Below are positions 7,136 through 15,402 of a stretch of DNA of 43,721 nt, one piece after another. This DNA is from an uncultured Eubacteriales bacterium. GTDB taxonomy: Bacteria > Bacillota > Clostridia > Oscillospirales > Ruminococcaceae. Numbering within the stretch: the stretch's first letter is position 1; each line of letters starts with the position of its first letter. A program made the position numbers and the translations under genes. The stretch spans positions 1-43,721 of the forward strand of contig ONMZ01000012.1 of the NCBI GenBank assembly GCA_900319075.1. Reading direction: 5' to 3'. The notes under the pieces are model-generated. The model did no database searches, was not told where the DNA came from, and was given only the letters and a program-made list of their open reading frames with translations.

Positions 7136-8518
7136 TCAGACATACGCTGCGTTTGCTGCGGCGTTTTCACGGAAAAGAGTTCTTATAAGCCTTCCGCTTT
7201 GGGTGAGCTGGCTCTCGCCTGCACTTATGTTTGCAAGATTTGTTCCCGCCTTGAACGCCGATGCGGTCTCGTTTTTATTTGCCGCCGACCAGTTGAACCA
7301 GCCGACCTTCAGGTTTTTGAGCAGGTTATACCACGCTCTTGTCTGGCTCTCGTTAAAGCCGCCGTTTCCGCTGGCATCGCAGGTACCGAACTCGGTAACA
7401 AGCACCGGCAGACCGCTGTTATAGCAATTCTGCAAACGCTGTCTCAGCCAGTCGGTGTGGGTATTTGCATAAAAGTGCAGGGTATACAGACAGTTTGCAT
7501 CGCTGAGTCTGTTTCCAAGCACCTTATCTATATCCTGGCTCCAGGTGCCTGTGCCGCAGATTATAAGCTTATTCTTGTCGATGCTCCTGATAGCGTTCAC
7601 TACCTCCTGACAGTAGCCCTTTATCTGTCCCGCCCAGGTCACACCGCCGTTTGGCTCGTTGCAGATCTCGTAGATAACGTTGTTGTAATTCTTGTACTTT
7701 TGCGCCATTTCCTTGAAAAAGGCGATAGCCTGTGACTTATGGGTCTGGGGATTTCCGTCATGGAGGATATGCCAGTCGATTATAACGTACATTCCAAGGC
7801 TGGTAGCGTTGGCAACACCGGTTTCCACCTTAGCCTTTGCCTGGGAAGCATAGCCTGTGGTATAGCCGCCCCACTCCTCGGTATACATGGCGATCCTCAC
7901 TGCGTTGCATCTCCAGTCATCACGGAGCACCCGCAGAGAGTTTGTGGAAAGGATGCCGGAAAAAGGAATTGTATTTGATTCGTCAGACCACATTATTCCG
8001 TGGGTGGACATACCCTGGAGCATGAAAACTTGACCGTGGCTGTCCACGATATGGTTGCCGCTGACTCTGAGCGCACCGTGTCTTTGTACAGGTGTTCCCG
8101 AGGCAAAAGTAGGTGCAACAGCCGGTTTTGGGGTAACGGCAGGTTTTGCACCGCCGCCGCCATTGTTGCCCCCGTTATTCCCTCCGCCGCCGTTATTTTG
8201 CTGGGCAGCGGCTTTGGTCGTGGTCGCTGCCGCCTTGGTCGTGGTGGAAGTCTGCGCCTTGGTGGTGGAAGCCGCCGTGGTGCTGCTTTTTTCCCCTGCA
8301 AGAGGATCGCCCTCTCCCTCCCAGGGGATAACGTCACCCTCTGTTGGCATTTTTACCCCTTGGGTGGTCTCTGGGGCTTCGGAGCTTTCTTCATAGGATT
8401 GTGATGCGGTGGTGATCCGGGCTTCCGAGCTGTCGGTCTCGTTTCCCTCAGAGCAGCCGGTAAGCAGCATCATAAGGGACATTGCCGCTGCTAAAGTTCT
8501 CAAAGTTATTTTTTTCAT
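7136..8518 (-). CDS. GH5-family endoglucanase, surface lipoprotein
   Basis: A 460-residue secreted cellulase. The N-terminus is a lipoprotein signal ending in LLTGC, so the enzyme should be tethered to the cell surface. A low-complexity linker follows: Thr/Lys/Ala-rich at about 75-105, then Asn/Gly-rich at about 108-126. The GH5 catalytic domain fills the rest. The acid/base Glu is in IYEICNEPNGG and the nucleophile Glu in PVLVTEFGTCDASG; the RIAMYTEEW and VIIDWHILHDG strands are typical of GH5 endo-1,4-glucanases. No dockerin or carbohydrate-binding module is visible. The start is the ATG at 8518, where the lipoprotein signal begins; a G-rich site stands about eight bases upstream. Confidence 0.93.
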   Translation of the reverse strand: MKKITLRTLAAAMSLMMLLTGCSEGNETDSSEARITTASQSYEESSEAPETTQGVKMPTEGDVIPWEGEGDPLAGEKSSTTAASTTKAQTSTTTKAAATTTKAAAQQNNGGGGNNGGNNGGGGAKPAVTPKPAVAPTFASGTPVQRHGALRVSGNHIVDSHGQVFMLQGMSTHGIMWSDESNTIPFSGILSTNSLRVLRDDWRCNAVRIAMYTEEWGGYTTGYASQAKAKVETGVANATSLGMYVIIDWHILHDGNPQTHKSQAIAFFKEMAQKYKNYNNVIYEICNEPNGGVTWAGQIKGYCQEVVNAIRSIDKNKLIICGTGTWSQDIDKVLGNRLSDANCLYTLHFYANTHTDWLRQRLQNCYNSGLPVLVTEFGTCDASGNGGFNESQTRAWYNLLKNLKVGWFNWSAANKNETASAFKAGTNLANISAGESQLTQSGRLIRTLFRENAAANAAYV

Positions 8519-8580
8519 AATATACCCCCCGCCCGACATTAATTATTGTAAGTTTACCACCATTTTATTTACGTTTTATT

Positions 8581-8593
8581 ACGATATTATCGT
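8581..8593. promoter_or_regulatory. 13-bp palindrome between cellulase and EamA genes
   Basis: ACGATATTATCGT is perfectly symmetrical about its central T and flanked by TT and TAA. It sits about 63 bp before the cellulase start and 120 bp before the divergent EamA gene. An operator for a dimeric regulator is possible; which gene it serves is unknown. Confidence 0.35.
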
Positions 8594-8652
8594 TAATTAT
8601 TGAAATTGTCCCCTTTGCCCATTAAAAGGAAAAAAAGTTTCACACCCCCTTG

Positions 8653-8681
8653 TTGATAAAGCTGTGAAAATATGTTATCAT
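8653..8681 (+). promoter_or_regulatory. promoter of the EamA transporter gene
   Basis: TTGATA (8653-8658), 17 bp, TATCAT (8676-8681), about 33 bp before the start codon. Confidence 0.6.
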
Positions 8682-8713
8682 TTTATCTGAGTGTGAATTG
8701 AAAAGGTGATAAA

Positions 8714-9646
8714 ATGAAGCAAAAAACTCAGCTTAAAGGGGCAGTTATGCTGCTGCTCACAGCTTTGATATGGGGCATGGCTTTCACCGCTCAGAGCAAG
8801 GGCATGGAAAGCATGGGGGCTTTTACCTTTAACGCCATACGTATGCTAATGGGCGGGGCGGTGCTTTTGCCTTGTATACTTATCCGTGACAGGGCAGTCA
8901 GCAAAAAGCTCACCCCACAGCAAAAGCTCCAAAAGAAAAAAGAGGACGCAAAGTCCGTTAAATACGGTGTATTGCTGGGGGTGATATTCTGCGTGGCAAG
9001 CAATATCCAGCAGCATGCTTTTGCATACACCTCAGCAGGAAAGATAGCGTTTATAACCGCTCTTTACATTTTCTTTGTGCCTCTTTTGGGGCTGTTTGTA
9101 AAAAAGCGCACTCCGCTTCTGACATGGCTGTGCGTTCTTATGGGGTTTGCAGGGCTTTATTTTCTCTGCGTGGATCCAAAGGACATGGGAGAATTCAACA
9201 AAGGCGATCTGCTTGCCATAGGCTGTGCGGCGGTATTTGCCCTGCATATACTCACTATTGAAAGGTTCACCGCCAAAGGGGACGGACTGCGGCTTTCGGC
9301 GATGCAGTTCCTTGTGGGGGGAGCCCTTTCGGGTATTGCCATGTTCATATTTGAAACGCCGAAGCTCAGCGGAATTTTAGATGCAGCAATACCGCTTTTA
9401 TATGCGGGAATAATGAGCTGCGGCGTGGCATACACCTTACAGATAATCGGGCAGAAGTACACCGAAGCGACGGTCGCATCGCTTATCCTTTGCATGGAAT
9501 CGGTGTTCGGGGTTCTTACGGCGGCGGTGATACTTGGAGAGCGGCTAAGCGTGCGTGAGATCATCGGCTGCGTGATAATGTTCGGGGCGATAATCCTTTC
9601 CCAGTTTTCGCAGCGGCTTTCAAAAGCAAACAAAAAGACGGCTTAA
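8714..9646 (+). CDS. EamA/DMT-family transporter
   Basis: A 310-residue drug/metabolite transporter with ten hydrophobic segments in two EamA repeats. The first begins LLLTALIWGMAFTAQSKGM and the second around DLLAIGCAAVFALHI. A charged loop (about 65-85) separates segments two and three. Members export amino acids, metabolites or drugs; the substrate is unknown. AAAAGGTGAT precedes the ATG. The stop codon lies inside the terminator hairpin. Confidence 0.88.
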   Translation: MKQKTQLKGAVMLLLTALIWGMAFTAQSKGMESMGAFTFNAIRMLMGGAVLLPCILIRDRAVSKKLTPQQKLQKKKEDAKSVKYGVLLGVIFCVASNIQQHAFAYTSAGKIAFITALYIFFVPLLGLFVKKRTPLLTWLCVLMGFAGLYFLCVDPKDMGEFNKGDLLAIGCAAVFALHILTIERFTAKGDGLRLSAMQFLVGGALSGIAMFIFETPKLSGILDAAIPLLYAGIMSCGVAYTLQIIGQKYTEATVASLILCMESVFGVLTAAVILGERLSVREIIGCVIMFGAIILSQFSQRLSKANKKTA

Positions 9647-9660
9647 AGCCGTCTTTTCTT
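9636..9660. terminator. bidirectional terminator between EamA and nadA genes
   Basis: Nine-base arms AGACGGCTT (9636-9644) and AAGCCGTCT (9646-9654) around one base, flanked by A and T runs. It serves the rightward EamA gene and the leftward nadA. Confidence 0.75.
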
Positions 9661-9671
9661 ATTTTCGTTGT

Positions 9672-10601
9672 TCAGCCGCCGAGACGGATCATTTCGTCGA
9701 TGCAGACCTTTGCTTTAACTATCTGCTCGTCTGTCATCTCTATCTCAAATGCTTTGCCGTCGCTATTTCCGATACTCTCGCAGGTCTTGTAAACGTCCAT
9801 AAGGGTGGTTATTTTCATATTGGAGCAGATAAGGTCTTTGGACAGCACATAGAACTCCTTGTCGGGATAGCGGTACTGCAAATGCTCGGCGATGGATATT
9901 TCGGTGCCGATGATAAATTCCTTTGCGTCCGACTTAGCGGCGAAATCCATTATTCCGCTTGTTGAGCCTGCGTAGTCTGCTTGCTCGGTGACCTCGGGTC
10001 TGCACTCGGGGTGAACCAGCACCAAAGCATTGGGGTGAAGCCTTTTAGCCTCGTCAAGCTCTGCCTTTGTGACCCTTGCATGGGTGGGACAGCCCCCCTG
10101 CAAAAGCTTTATATCCTTATCGGGACAAGCCTTTTGCACGAAAGAACCGAGGTTGCAGTCGGGAATGAAAAGTATCTTTTTTGCGTCCATATTCTTGACT
10201 ATCTTCACAGCAGAGGACGAGGTCACGCAAACGTCGCAGACCTCTTTGAGGGCAGCGGTGGTGTTTATATAGCACACCACTTTCCTGTCAGGCTCTTTTG
10301 CCTTTATGGCTTTTATCATCTCAGCGTCCATCTGCTCCGCCATGGGGCAGCCTGCAAGGGGGTTGGCAAGGTAGACGTGCTTGTCCGGGGAGAGCATTTT
10401 TGCAGTCTCCGCCATAAAATGAACGCCGCACATAACTATATTTTTGCTTTCCACCTTTGCTGCCTCCACAGACAGCTTATAGGAATCGCCTGTTATATCT
10501 GCGATCTCGACTATCTCCTTAGCCTGGTAGCTATGGGCAAGGATACATATATCCTTTTGTTTTTTGAGCTGGATTATTTTCTGCTGAATATCATTTATCA
10601 T
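9672..10601 (-). CDS. nadA: quinolinate synthase
   Basis: A 309-residue NadA that condenses iminoaspartate with dihydroxyacetone phosphate to quinolinate in NAD synthesis, using a [4Fe-4S] cluster. The three expected cluster Cys are visible: LAGCPMAE (about residue 85), LVHPEC (about 200) and LICSNMK (about 258). The start motif ILAHSYQ and GDSYKLS are typical. No nadB or nadC is adjacent. It is last in a leftward unit after panT and coaX, 17 bp behind coaX. Confidence 0.95.
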   Translation of the reverse strand: MINDIQQKIIQLKKQKDICILAHSYQAKEIVEIADITGDSYKLSVEAAKVESKNIVMCGVHFMAETAKMLSPDKHVYLANPLAGCPMAEQMDAEMIKAIKAKEPDRKVVCYINTTAALKEVCDVCVTSSSAVKIVKNMDAKKILFIPDCNLGSFVQKACPDKDIKLLQGGCPTHARVTKAELDEAKRLHPNALVLVHPECRPEVTEQADYAGSTSGIMDFAAKSDAKEFIIGTEISIAEHLQYRYPDKEFYVLSKDLICSNMKITTLMDVYKTCESIGNSDGKAFEIEMTDEQIVKAKVCIDEMIRLGG

Positions 10602-10618
10602 AGCTTTATCCTCACCGG

Positions 10619-11383
10619 TCAGATATTTTTGTTGTAAATTATCATCAAGCCTTTGAGCAGCAGGTCCTCGTCAAGGGTTATATTTGTCCTGCAAAGGGGA
10701 ACTATAATGGGTGCCAGTCCCCCGGTGGCGACCACGGTACAGTCCTTTCCAAGCTCCTGCATTATCCTTTGACATATGCCGTCGATAGCCCCTGCATTTC
10801 CATAGAGCAGTCCGCCCTTTATACACTCCACCGTATTTGTTCCTATCACCTTTTTAGGCTGTTCAAGGGCTATCCTTGGCAGCTGGGAGGTGCGGTTTAT
10901 AAGGGAATCGTGGGAAACCATTATTCCCGGCATTATCATTCCCCCGATATAATCCTTGTTGGTGTCTATTACCGAAAGGGTGGTGGCTGTACCCATATCC
11001 ACAATTATAAGGGGTGTTTTATACTCGTTTATTCCTGCCACGGCGTCCACCACAAGATCGCTTCCCAGCTGGGCAGGGTTGTCTATCTTTATGGAAAGCC
11101 CGGTCTTCATTCCCGGACCCACCACCTTGCACTTGACCTTGGTGTACTTTTCCACAGCCGCTTTGACCGTATTGGTTATCGTGGGCACAACAGAGGAGAT
11201 TATCGCTCCGTCTATCTGCGAGCCGTCAAGCCCGTTCATTTCGACAGCTGTTCTCAGGGTCACCGCATATTCAAGGTCGGTAGCGGTAAGGCTGGTGGAA
11301 ACTCTTTCTCTGAAAAGTATCTTATCCTTGTCGCAGCAGCCAAGAACTATATTTGTGTTTCCTATATCAACTGCAAGTATCAT
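10619..11383 (-). CDS. coaX: type III pantothenate kinase
   Basis: A 254-residue CoaX, the first enzyme of CoA synthesis, phosphorylating pantothenate. The acetate-kinase-like fold starts with MILAVDIGNTNIVLG (phosphate 1 motif), and the middle has LIIVDMGTATTLSVID and IGGMIMPG. SVVPTI is also a family mark. Type III kinases are insensitive to CoA feedback. It sits between an ECF transport component and nadA, and opposite coaBC, which supports both its own call and a pantothenate role for the transporter. Confidence 0.95.
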   Translation of the reverse strand: MILAVDIGNTNIVLGCCDKDKILFRERVSTSLTATDLEYAVTLRTAVEMNGLDGSQIDGAIISSVVPTITNTVKAAVEKYTKVKCKVVGPGMKTGLSIKIDNPAQLGSDLVVDAVAGINEYKTPLIIVDMGTATTLSVIDTNKDYIGGMIMPGIMVSHDSLINRTSQLPRIALEQPKKVIGTNTVECIKGGLLYGNAGAIDGICQRIMQELGKDCTVVATGGLAPIIVPLCRTNITLDEDLLLKGLMIIYNKNI

Positions 11384-11407
11384 TTTCTTATCCCCCGTCC
11401 TTTTGTG

Positions 11408-12037
11408 TCAGGCTTTTGCTTTGCCTTTTATAAAGCCTGCCTTTGTAAGAACCGCAGCCGCAGCTGCAGTTACAACGGTGGCAACGAGCATTTCGACCAG
11501 CGCATTTACTCCCACAAAGGTGATAATGAACCAGATAACGTTCTTTCCCTTCATTAGCTTTTCCATATAATCCGTTCTTCCGAAAAGCAAAACCAGAGTC
11601 GTCATAAACAGCAAAGTGTTGGAAAAGGCAGTCATAAAGCCTGCGACTGCACCGCCTACGCCGTTATTTGAAAGCTTTTTGGTGATCTTGAACGCATAGC
11701 CTGCAATAAGCCCCACAAGGACTCTGGGTATAAATCTCTGGACGAATGCGAAGAAGGGGTTGATGGAAAACAGCGCTGCGCCCATACCGCTTGGCACTCC
11801 CACTCCGATGCACTGCAAAAAGCTGAAAAGTCCGAACACTCCCCCTATGACAGCGCCGCCCACAGGTCCGCAGGTCACTGCTGCGATAGCCACAGGGATA
11901 ACATTAAGTGTTATTACCAGCGGTCCCACAGGTATCGAGCCTATGGGGGTGAACGAAAAGATCATGACCAATGCGGTCATAAGGCCGAGAATGGTCAGCT
12001 GGCGAACATTGAACATTTTTTTTACATTTGTTTTCAT
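11408..12037 (-). CDS. ECF transporter substrate-binding (S) component, probably for pantothenate
   Basis: A 209-residue membrane protein with about six hydrophobic segments, the size and make-up of ECF vitamin transporter S components. It opens with the typical LTILGLMTALVMIFSF segment and has PVAIAAVTCGPVGGAVIGG with small residues in the membrane. Such proteins bind a vitamin and need the shared EcfA/A'/T module, not seen here. Position before coaX and opposite coaBC suggests pantothenate (PanT); folate or another vitamin is not excluded. The start is the ATG at 12037 with GGAGG eight bases upstream. A 167-base leader precedes it. Confidence 0.8.
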   Translation of the reverse strand: MKTNVKKMFNVRQLTILGLMTALVMIFSFTPIGSIPVGPLVITLNVIPVAIAAVTCGPVGGAVIGGVFGLFSFLQCIGVGVPSGMGAALFSINPFFAFVQRFIPRVLVGLIAGYAFKITKKLSNNGVGGAVAGFMTAFSNTLLFMTTLVLLFGRTDYMEKLMKGKNVIWFIITFVGVNALVEMLVATVVTAAAAAVLTKAGFIKGKAKA

Positions 12038-12204
12038 AACGAAAACCTCCTTTGTTATTATTCCTGCACCGCAGGATACAATACAGCGCAATTACGGCTG
12101 CTTTCCGCCGTGCCCCGCAAAGTCAGACTTGAAGCATCAATATCTGCTTTGGCACGTTTCTGCGGGGTTTTCGCCGCCTTTACGCAGAGTTCTCCAAAAA
12201 CTCC
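12038..12204 (-). promoter_or_regulatory. structured 5' leader of the ECF gene, candidate regulatory RNA
   Basis: The expected transcript begins near 12204. Pairing segments read on the minus strand: GTTCTC with GAGAAC (first 22 bases), CTGCG with CGCAG, and CGTGCC with GGCACG, which encloses an AAGCA/TGCTT hairpin. A CGGC/GCCG hairpin follows. The CGCAG and CGTGCC elements neighbour alternative pairings with TGCGGGG, so two folds are possible. I recognise no known riboswitch consensus. Confidence 0.4.
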
Positions 12205-12210
12205 GAGAAC

Positions 12211-12219
12211 ATTATAGCA
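12211..12219 (-). promoter_or_regulatory. extended -10 promoter of the ECF-coaX-nadA unit
   Basis: On the minus strand TGCTATAAT with TATAAT at 12216-12211. The -35 region is poor, as is usual for extended -10 promoters. Confidence 0.6.
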
Positions 12220-12259
12220 CACTTTTTTGAAAAAAGCTATATCTTTTTAGGAAAAACTA

Positions 12260-12268
12260 TGTTATAAT
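12260..12268 (+). promoter_or_regulatory. extended -10 promoter of coaBC
   Basis: TGTTATAAT with TATAAT at 12263-12268, 45 bp before the coaBC start. It is divergent from the ECF promoter, with the two -10 boxes 46 bp apart. Confidence 0.6.
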
Positions 12269-12313
12269 ATAAAGCGAGATGAAAAAATCCCGATGATTTG
12301 GAGGAATTTCACA

Positions 12314-13501
12314 ATGCTTAAAGGAAAGACCGTTGTTCTTGCCGTAACAGGCTCTATCGCCGCTTACAAAATGGCTAACACCGCAAATATGCTCAAAAAG
12401 CTGGGGGCTGATGTTCACGTACTTATGACCCAAAACGCAACACAGTTCATAAACCCCATTACCTTTGAAACGCTGACCCAGCACAAGTGCCTTATCGACA
12501 CCTTTGACCGCAATTTCCAGTACAGCGTTGAGCACGTTGCCCTTGCAAAGGCTGCGGACATCGTACTTATCGCACCTGCATCGGCTAACGTTATCGGAAA
12601 GATAGCCTGCGGCATTGCAGACGATATGCTGACCACCACCGTTATGGCGTGCCCATGCAAAAAGCTGGTCGCCCCTGCCATGAATCACAATATGCTGCAC
12701 AACCCTATCGTTGAGGACAACATCAAAAAGCTTGCGTCATACGGCTACGGCATTATAAATGCTGATACGGGCACGCTTGCAAACGGCGACATAGGCGACG
12801 GTCGGCTGCCCGAGGAAAGGGTGCTGGTGGAGCATATCCTTAAAGAGATAGCTTTTGAAAAGGACCTTGCCGGCAAAAAAATACTTGTCACCGCAGGCGC
12901 AACGAGAGAGCCTATCGACCCGGTGAGATTTATAACAAATCACTCCAGCGGAAAAATGGGCATAGCCATAGCAAGAGCAGCCATGCAAAGGGGGGCACAG
13001 GTGACCCTTGTGTGTGCACACTGCGATGTGGAGCCGCCCATGTTTGTTGATGTGGTAAAGGTACAGACCGCACAGGAGATGTTTGAGGCCGTAACAGGCA
13101 AAGCAGCGGAGCAGGACATTATAATAAAAGCTGCTGCCGTTGCAGATTATACCCCTGCGGTAACGGCTGAAAGCAAGATCAAAAAATCAGACGACGATAT
13201 GAAGATAGACCTTATGCGTACAAAGGATATCCTTAAAGCCCTTGGCGAGAGCAAGCGTCAGGGTCAGCTGATCTGCGGCTTTTCCATGGAAACGGACAAT
13301 GTTTTGGAAAACTCACGCAAAAAGCTTGCAGGCAAAAACTGCGATATGATCTGTGCAAATTCTTTAAGAACACAAGGGGCAGGCTTTGGGGTGGACACAA
13401 ACGTTATAACCATGATAACATCCACAGACACACAGGAGCTGCCGATGATGAGCAAGGACGAGGCGGCGCACAGGATACTTGACAGGCTCAGCGCACTTTG
13501 A
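12314..13501 (+). CDS. coaBC: bifunctional phosphopantothenoylcysteine decarboxylase / phosphopantothenate-cysteine ligase
   Basis: A 395-residue CoaBC carrying out two steps of CoA synthesis. The N-terminal CoaC flavoprotein domain (1-180) starts VVLAVTGSIAAYKMA and has the APAMNHNM segment. The C-terminal CoaB ligase domain (about 190-395) has ITAGATREPIDPVR-type sequence (here VTAGATREPIDPVR) and NHSSGKMG. GGAGG precedes the ATG at 12314; a longer frame to 12293 has no such site. It begins a rightward unit that continues with cca after 45 bp. Confidence 0.95.
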   Translation: MLKGKTVVLAVTGSIAAYKMANTANMLKKLGADVHVLMTQNATQFINPITFETLTQHKCLIDTFDRNFQYSVEHVALAKAADIVLIAPASANVIGKIACGIADDMLTTTVMACPCKKLVAPAMNHNMLHNPIVEDNIKKLASYGYGIINADTGTLANGDIGDGRLPEERVLVEHILKEIAFEKDLAGKKILVTAGATREPIDPVRFITNHSSGKMGIAIARAAMQRGAQVTLVCAHCDVEPPMFVDVVKVQTAQEMFEAVTGKAAEQDIIIKAAAVADYTPAVTAESKIKKSDDDMKIDLMRTKDILKALGESKRQGQLICGFSMETDNVLENSRKKLAGKNCDMICANSLRTQGAGFGVDTNVITMITSTDTQELPMMSKDEAAHRILDRLSAL

Positions 13502-13546
13502 TCCGGACCGTCCGCAGCATACCCTGACCAAAGGAGGAAACAAAAC

Positions 13547-14878
13547 GTGGAGATAAATATACCTTTATATGCACAGACTGCACTTGATATGCTCCACGCC
13601 CGGGGCTATAAAGCCTATATCGTAGGGGGCTGTGTTCGGGACGCTCTTCTTGGCAAGGAGCCTAACGATTATGACATCTGCACCGACTGCACCCCGGAGG
13701 GGATGAAGGAGGTATTTGCCTCTTACAACACCATCGAAACCGGCATAAAGCACGGCACCCTCACCGTTATTATAGACCACGATCCCATTGAGATAACCAC
13801 CTTCCGAAGCGACGGCACCTACTCTGACCACCGCAAGCCCGATACGGTCAGGTTTGAAAAGGATCTTTCACAGGATCTGAGGCGGCGTGATTTTACCATA
13901 AACGCCCTTTGCTACAACCGCCGGGAGGGGCTGGTGGATATGTTCGGGGGCACTGAGGATCTAAAGCGCCGTATCGTCAGATGCGTCGGCGACCCACGAG
14001 AGCGCTTTGACGAGGACGCTTTGCGTATCCTGCGGGCAATGCGTTTTTCCTCGGTGCTTGATTTTGAGATAGAAAAAAACACCTCTTTTGCTATCCACAG
14101 ACAGAAAGAGCTTTTGAAAAACATATCCGCAGAGCGTATCGCTGCAGAGCTTAAAAAGCTCCTTTGCGGAAGAGACCCTGCAAGGATACTGATCCAATAC
14201 CGTGACGTTATGGCGGTACTTATCCCCCAGCTGGAGCCTTGTTTTGACCTTGCACAAAACAACCCTCACCATTGCTGGGACGTTTACACCCACATCTGTA
14301 AAAGCGTGAACAACATCTCCCCCGACTGGGTCCTTCGGCTTACCATGCTTTTGCACGATATCGGCAAGCCCCTTGTGCACACCACCGACCGGGATGGCGT
14401 GGATCATTTCAAGACCCATCAGCTGAAAAGCGCAAAGCTCTCACGGGAGATCACAGGCGCTCTTAAACTTGACAACAGATCACGCAGCCGTATCTATGAT
14501 CTGGTGCTTGAACACGACACCCGTATACCCCCTGTGAAAAGATCCGTTCGCAGGCTCATGTCAAAGTACGACGACAGCTTTTTCGACGACTACCTCAGTG
14601 TCCGCCGTGCAGATACCCTTGCACAGTCGGAATATATGCGTGAGCAAAAGCTTGCGGAGCTTGACGCCATTGGGGATATTGCACAGCAGATCCGCAAAGA
14701 ACAGCTTTGTATCCACATAAGCGACCTTGCTGTTAACGGCAACGACCTTATCGCCCTCGGCTATGAGGGGAGCGACATAGGAAAGGCTCTTAAATTGCTG
14801 CTGGACGGGGTGATAGAGGAGCAGACAAAAAACGAAAAAAATGCGCTTATTGCATATATTAAGGAGAACTTCAAATGA
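13547..14878 (+). CDS. cca: CCA tRNA nucleotidyltransferase with HD domain
   Basis: A 443-residue class II nucleotidyltransferase that adds or repairs CCA ends of tRNAs. The catalytic head carries GGCVRDALLG and DYDICTD with the metal-binding Asp pair, RRRDFTINAL follows, and EDALRILRAMRF matches motif D. An HD domain (about 250-370) is visible in LLHDIGKP...HFKTHQ. The gene starts at GTG 13547 with AAAGGAGG upstream. Its end overlaps the VanZ-like start by ATGA, so translation is likely coupled. Since the tRNA here already encodes CCA, the role may be repair for some tRNAs. Confidence 0.92.
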   Translation: MEINIPLYAQTALDMLHARGYKAYIVGGCVRDALLGKEPNDYDICTDCTPEGMKEVFASYNTIETGIKHGTLTVIIDHDPIEITTFRSDGTYSDHRKPDTVRFEKDLSQDLRRRDFTINALCYNRREGLVDMFGGTEDLKRRIVRCVGDPRERFDEDALRILRAMRFSSVLDFEIEKNTSFAIHRQKELLKNISAERIAAELKKLLCGRDPARILIQYRDVMAVLIPQLEPCFDLAQNNPHHCWDVYTHICKSVNNISPDWVLRLTMLLHDIGKPLVHTTDRDGVDHFKTHQLKSAKLSREITGALKLDNRSRSRIYDLVLEHDTRIPPVKRSVRRLMSKYDDSFFDDYLSVRRADTLAQSEYMREQKLAELDAIGDIAQQIRKEQLCIHISDLAVNGNDLIALGYEGSDIGKALKLLLDGVIEEQTKNEKNALIAYIKENFK

Positions 14879-15402
14879 ACAGACCTGCCAGGATCATACT
14901 TGGCTTTGTCCCGCTTGTGATCTTATTTGCTGTGGTTTTCTGGTTTTCCTCAAACGATTCCACCCGATCGTCGGAGCAAAGCGGAAGAGTAGTTGAATTT
15001 ATAAAAGACCGCTTTTTCTCATCTGCCCGTGAGATGGAAAACCCGGAGGACTACCGGATATTTATGGATATACTCACCAAAGCGGTGCGTAAGGGCGCCC
15101 ACTTTTCTATCTACGCCCTTATGGGGGCTGCGGCTGTGGGCGGATTATGGTTTTTAAAAAGAAAAGGCCTGCGGTATCTTTCCGCATTGGGGATATGCTG
15201 TGTTTATGCGATCACCGACGAGATACACCAGTCCTTTGTCCCGGGGCGCTCATGCGAGGTGCGGGACGTTATAATAGATACCTGCGGAAGCGCTCTTGGA
15301 GGGGCGGTGTGCATTTTCATAGTGTGGGTACTGCTTTTAAGAAAAACCGCAGCAGCTTACAGCCACAGCAAAAATACCAGCATAACGGAGGAACTGTCAT
15401 GA
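14875..15402 (+). CDS. VanZ-like membrane protein
   Basis: A 175-residue protein with about four hydrophobic segments. VanZ features are visible: WFSSNDS after the first segment, KAVRKGAHFSIYALMG and the YAITDEIHQSFVPGRSCEVRDV motif with invariant Asp-Glu-His and Phe-Pro-Gly-Arg. VanZ confers low-level teicoplanin resistance in one context, but most members have unknown roles in the envelope. It overlaps cca at its start and mtnN at its end, each by ATGA. Confidence 0.88.
   Translation: MNRPARIILGFVPLVILFAVVFWFSSNDSTRSSEQSGRVVEFIKDRFFSSAREMENPEDYRIFMDILTKAVRKGAHFSIYALMGAAAVGGLWFLKRKGLRYLSALGICCVYAITDEIHQSFVPGRSCEVRDVIIDTCGSALGGAVCIFIVWVLLLRKTAAAYSHSKNTSITEELS

Noticed and set aside
5715-7424. 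Plus-strand open frame of 569 codons
   Set aside because: It lies opposite the CPA2, ABM and hpt genes and the end of the cellulase gene, has no ribosome binding site and its sequence (His/Cys/Phe-rich) is typical of an antisense shadow.
12038-12204. THF or cobalamin riboswitch before the ECF gene
   Set aside because: Some GC-rich stems look similar, but the conserved core bases recalled for these classes were not found.
15147-15398. Long upstream extension of mtnN
   Set aside because: It overlaps the VanZ-like gene in another frame; the ATG at 15399 has a good ribosome binding site and begins the family's N-terminal motif.
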